Of a DNA stretch of 64,000 nt, positions 61,300 through 64,000 are shown piece after piece (position 1 is the first letter of the stretch; every line of letters begins with the position of its first letter). This DNA comes from an uncultured Bacteroides sp. Lineage in GTDB: Bacteria > Bacteroidota > Bacteroidia > Bacteroidales > Bacteroidaceae. A model generated the notes under the pieces. That model was not told where the DNA came from and did not search any database. It saw only the letters and a program-made list of their open reading frames with translations. The position numbers and the translations under genes were made by a program. Location of the stretch: positions 62,001-126,000 of the forward strand of contig NZ_CAUCSQ010000002.1 in assembly GCF_958445495.1 (NCBI RefSeq), in the 5' to 3' direction.

Positions 61300-62526
61300 A
61301 TGAAAAAGATTCGGAAATTCGCAACAATGGCTTTAATCGCAAGCATGGCATTTGCCGCAGCTTCTTGCAGCGACGAAGATTCAATCAACGACAACACCGG
61401 CAACGGCGGTACAGAACAAACGGACGTGCTCGACGCGGACATCACCGAAAACCTGACACTGGAAACCGGCAAGAATTATACGCTCAGCGGAGGCGTCCAT
61501 GTTAAACCGGGAGTGACCTTGACGATTCAGCCCGGTGTAACCATCACCGCCAAATATGATGAAGTCGTAGATTATATCCTGATAGAACAGGGAGCTAAAA
61601 TCGATGCACAGGGCACAGCCTCGCAACCCATCGTAATGACTTCCGAGAAAAAAGAACCGGGCGCATGGGGCGGCCTGCATATCTGCGGTTACGCCCATAC
61701 GAATAACGGAACGGGAAGTTCTGAAATCGGCAACGCCACATACGGCGGCGACAACGACGCTGACAATTCCGGTACGTTGAAATACATCCGCCTGGAATAT
61801 ACAGGATACGCTTTCGACGAGGAACATGAAGCGAACGGAATCTCTTTTTACGGAGTGGGCAACGGAACAACGGTAGAATACCTGCAAGCCTATAAAGGTT
61901 CCGATGACGGTTTCGAGTTTTTCGGCGGTTCCGTCAACGTAAAATACCTGGTTGTCACCAGTTGCAGCGACGACTCCTTCGACTGGACCGAAGGCTGGAA
62001 CGGAAAAGCCCAGTTCCTGGTAGCTTACCAGGAAAACGAAGGGACATTGGGATATGACTGCGACTGCCTGATGGAATGCGACAACAACGGCAACAACTTT
62101 TCCGCTACCCCGACCGCCCATCCGATTATCGCCAACGCCACTCTGATTGGTAACGGGGGAGAATCACAAGGCGTACGCCTGCGTGCCGGAACCCAGGTAG
62201 AACTTTACAACACCCTTATCGCCGGCAAAGGCAAACCGCTGACGGTAGAAACGGCAGAAACCGAGAACGCACTGAAAAACGGTACTTCAAAACTGGAATA
62301 CGTAGCTATCAGCGGCGAACTTTCCTCAAAGGAAAACATTTACACCAACGCCGACTTCACGGGAATAACAAGCAACCTGACTAACCGGGATTTCTCATGG
62401 ACCGGCCGCTATACGGGAACTATCGATGGAGGGAAAGACCTTTCGGCAGACAGTTTCTTTACGAGTACCGATTACAGGGGCGCCGTAAAGGAAGGGGAAG
62501 ACTGGACCGAAAGCTGGACTCTGTAA
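61300..62526 (+). CDS. Right-handed beta-helix surface lipoprotein, likely partner of the TonB receptor
   Basis: 408 residues. Lipobox AAASC (Cys23) followed by SDEDSIND, an acidic stretch that suggests surface exposure, then a Gly/Asn linker. From about residue 60 to the end it is a parallel beta-helix: LSGGVHVKPGVTLTIQPGVTITA, GAWGGLHICG, IRLEYTGYAF, VEYLQAYKGSDDGFEFFGGSVNVKYLVVTSCSDDSFDWTEGW. Many Asp and Gly residues at turns. Similar proteins follow this type of TonB receptor in Bacteroidetes and are sometimes labelled multidrug transporter, which the sequence does not support. Inferred role: ligand capture for the receptor, as SusD or BtuG do. Confidence 0.75.
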   Translation: MKKIRKFATMALIASMAFAAASCSDEDSINDNTGNGGTEQTDVLDADITENLTLETGKNYTLSGGVHVKPGVTLTIQPGVTITAKYDEVVDYILIEQGAKIDAQGTASQPIVMTSEKKEPGAWGGLHICGYAHTNNGTGSSEIGNATYGGDNDADNSGTLKYIRLEYTGYAFDEEHEANGISFYGVGNGTTVEYLQAYKGSDDGFEFFGGSVNVKYLVVTSCSDDSFDWTEGWNGKAQFLVAYQENEGTLGYDCDCLMECDNNGNNFSATPTAHPIIANATLIGNGGESQGVRLRAGTQVELYNTLIAGKGKPLTVETAETENALKNGTSKLEYVAISGELSSKENIYTNADFTGITSNLTNRDFSWTGRYTGTIDGGKDLSADSFFTSTDYRGAVKEGEDWTESWTL

Positions 62527-62632
62527 AAAAGAGCGTCCATACTTTTTCTACCCAATCCTATTCCTGAACCATCAAAAGAATCAGCCGGAAACTTACGTAT
62601 GGGAAACCCCGGTATCAACTCCGGCAGGAGAC

Positions 62633-62670
62633 AAGCCGTACCCGCACAAACAAGCATAAGGGTACGGCTT
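62633..62670 (+). terminator. Hairpin after the beta-helix gene
   Basis: AAGCCGTACCC (62633-62643) and GGGTACGGCTT (62660-62670), perfect 11-bp stem, followed by CGTGTGTTGTT. A probable terminator that separates the receptor genes from the second binding protein. Confidence 0.65.
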
Positions 62671-62738
62671 CGTGTGTTGTTACGGCGATTCTGCTATCCT
62701 TCCCGCTTCCGACCGCCTCTATTTTCATTTTTTATCCT

Positions 62739-62746
62739 TATCTTTG
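62739..62746 (+). promoter_or_regulatory. Promoter -7 box of the second binding-protein gene
   Basis: TATCTTTG, exact consensus, 68 bases before the ATG at 62815; with the hairpin upstream, it indicates independent transcription and excludes start codons before 62746. Confidence 0.6.
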
Positions 62747-62814
62747 TCTCCGGTATGCTCTATACTTTAAAATACCAGGAATTATTTACCGATAAAACAA
62801 AAGCACAGATAAAG

Positions 62815-63948
62815 ATGAAATCCCTTATTTCAACCTTCGCATTGTCATGCATCTTTTTCCTGACAGGTTGCGTACTTGATAAAAAGACCTCCCTCGACAT
62901 GTTCAACCTGGACATATACACGCCCGAATATGCTTCCGGATTCAAGATAATGGGGTCGGATAAAGCACAAAGCACCCTGATACAGGTATTCAACCCGTGG
63001 CAGGGAGCCAAAGGCGTGGAAATGTCGTACTTTGTCTCACGAAACGGCGAACAGGCGCCTGCCGGATTCACCGGCCCCACCATTCCCGCCGGAGTGCAAC
63101 GTATCGTATGCATGTCTTCCTCCTACATCGCCATGCTCGACGCATTGGGACAAGTGGACCGGATTGCAGCCGTATCGGGCATCGACTACGTGTCAAACCC
63201 GTACATCCTCGCACATAAAGATTCCGTCAAGGACATAGGACCTGAAATGAATTACGAGCTGCTGCTGGACCTGAAACCGGACGTTGTCCTGTTATATGGT
63301 ATCGGAGACGCGCAGACTGCCGTAACGGACAAATTGAAGGAACTGGCTATCCCTTACATGTACATAGGCGAATACCTGGAGGAATCGCCGCTCGGCAAAG
63401 CCGAATGGCTGGTTGCCCTGTCCGAACTGACGGACAGCCGGGAGAAAGGCATCGAAGTATTCAGAGAAATCCCGAAACGCTACCTGGCATTGAAAGCCCT
63501 CACGGAACAGGTGAGCCGACGCCCTTCCGTCATGTTCAACACCCCGTGGAACGACAGTTGGATAATGCCGTCTACCCAAAGTTACATGGCGCAACTGGTG
63601 ACTGACGCCGGAGCCGACTATATCTATAAGGAGAATTCCTCCAACAGTTCCGCCTCCATCGGTATGGAAACGGCATACGGGCTGTTACAGAAAGCGGACT
63701 ACTGGGTGAACGTCGGCATGGCTTCCACCTTGGACGAACTGAAAGCGATGAATCCCAAATTCGCCGACGCCAGGCCCGTGCGACAAAAGACCGTGTATAA
63801 CAATAACCTGCGGCTAACCGCCACGGGCGGCAATGATTACTGGGAATCGGCAGTGGTACGCCCGGATGTCGTACTGAGCGACCTGATTCAAATATTCCAT
63901 CCGGAGCTCCTTTCCAGACCGCTCTATTATTACAGGCATCTGGAATAA
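62815..63948 (+). CDS. Second BtuF-like ABC substrate-binding lipoprotein
   Basis: 377 residues from the ATG at 62815, which begins a lipoprotein signal (FFLTGC, Cys19); the open frame extends 72 codons further upstream but across the promoter and hairpin. Fold as in the first binding protein: an 85-residue N-terminal segment with PEYASGFKI (PEYAEGFSV there), then VQRIVCMSSSYIAMLDALGQVDRIAAVSG, LLLDLKPDVVLLYGI, the shared ESPLGKAEWLVALSEL and IFHPELLSRP. No ABC permease follows within the window. It may share the BtuCD-like pair at 54771-56854 or feed a transporter outside the window. Confidence 0.85.
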   Translation: MKSLISTFALSCIFFLTGCVLDKKTSLDMFNLDIYTPEYASGFKIMGSDKAQSTLIQVFNPWQGAKGVEMSYFVSRNGEQAPAGFTGPTIPAGVQRIVCMSSSYIAMLDALGQVDRIAAVSGIDYVSNPYILAHKDSVKDIGPEMNYELLLDLKPDVVLLYGIGDAQTAVTDKLKELAIPYMYIGEYLEESPLGKAEWLVALSELTDSREKGIEVFREIPKRYLALKALTEQVSRRPSVMFNTPWNDSWIMPSTQSYMAQLVTDAGADYIYKENSSNSSASIGMETAYGLLQKADYWVNVGMASTLDELKAMNPKFADARPVRQKTVYNNNLRLTATGGNDYWESAVVRPDVVLSDLIQIFHPELLSRPLYYYRHLE

Positions 63949-64000
63949 AGAAAAGGCGACACCCCTCCGCCCCAAGAGAAAAACGGGACGATTGAAAGAC

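Noticed and set aside
1..64000. CRISPR arrays, rRNA and tRNA genes
   Set aside because: No regularly spaced short repeats and no tRNA-like or rRNA sequence noticed on reading both strands; a covariance search was not possible.

Overview
The window is from a Bacteroides-type gut bacterium. The evidence is internal: SusC/SusD pairs, a hybrid two-component regulator (HTCS), lipoproteins with acidic residues after the cysteine, almost no Shine-Dalgarno sequences, and start-proximal promoters of the Bacteroides kind (-7 box TAnnTTTG, with a -33 TTG in the best cases). The exact species cannot be read from the sequence.

Layout. 1-4107 is core genome: the end of lipA, a membrane protein with a Nudix-like tail, an RsmI-like methyltransferase, a GldB-like lipoprotein and fabI. 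4331-54742 is a very large polysaccharide utilization locus whose enzymes fit the pectin rhamnogalacturonan I (RG-I): four GH28, two PL11 lyases, two GH105, one GH106, one GH2, one GH42, two GH43, two CE12 proteins (three esterase domains), DUF4861, rhamnose mutarotase, one HTCS, two SusC/SusD pairs and two fimbrillin-like lipoproteins. An unrelated HAD phosphatase sits inside it. 54771-63948 is a separate cobalamin (or related corrinoid) import region: a BtuFCD-like ABC transporter behind a cobalamin riboswitch, and, divergent from it, a TonB-dependent receptor, a beta-helix lipoprotein and a second BtuF-like binding protein.

How the locus should work: surface proteins (fimbrillin-like lipoproteins, SusD, lipoprotein PL11) bind and cut RG-I, the SusC porins import the oligosaccharides, and periplasmic enzymes strip acetyl groups (CE12), galactose and arabinose side chains (GH2, GH42, GH43), unsaturated end residues (GH105), rhamnose (GH106) and galacturonate (GH28). 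RhaM interconverts the anomers of the released rhamnose. The HTCS most likely senses an RG-I fragment and turns on the operons.

Most interesting observation: a tyrosine recombinase gene (37435-38613) is flanked by a perfect 30-bp inverted repeat (37190-37219 and 38763-38792). Inside the repeat-bounded segment, 38 bp from the left arm, is a full-consensus Bacteroides promoter that points out of the segment into the seven-gene operon fimbrillin-fimbrillin-SusC-SusD-SusC-SusD-PL11. This looks like a self-encoded DNA inversion switch that turns only the surface capture and import arm of the RG-I system on or off, while the periplasmic enzymes are on other promoters. The orientation given here is the apparent ON state.
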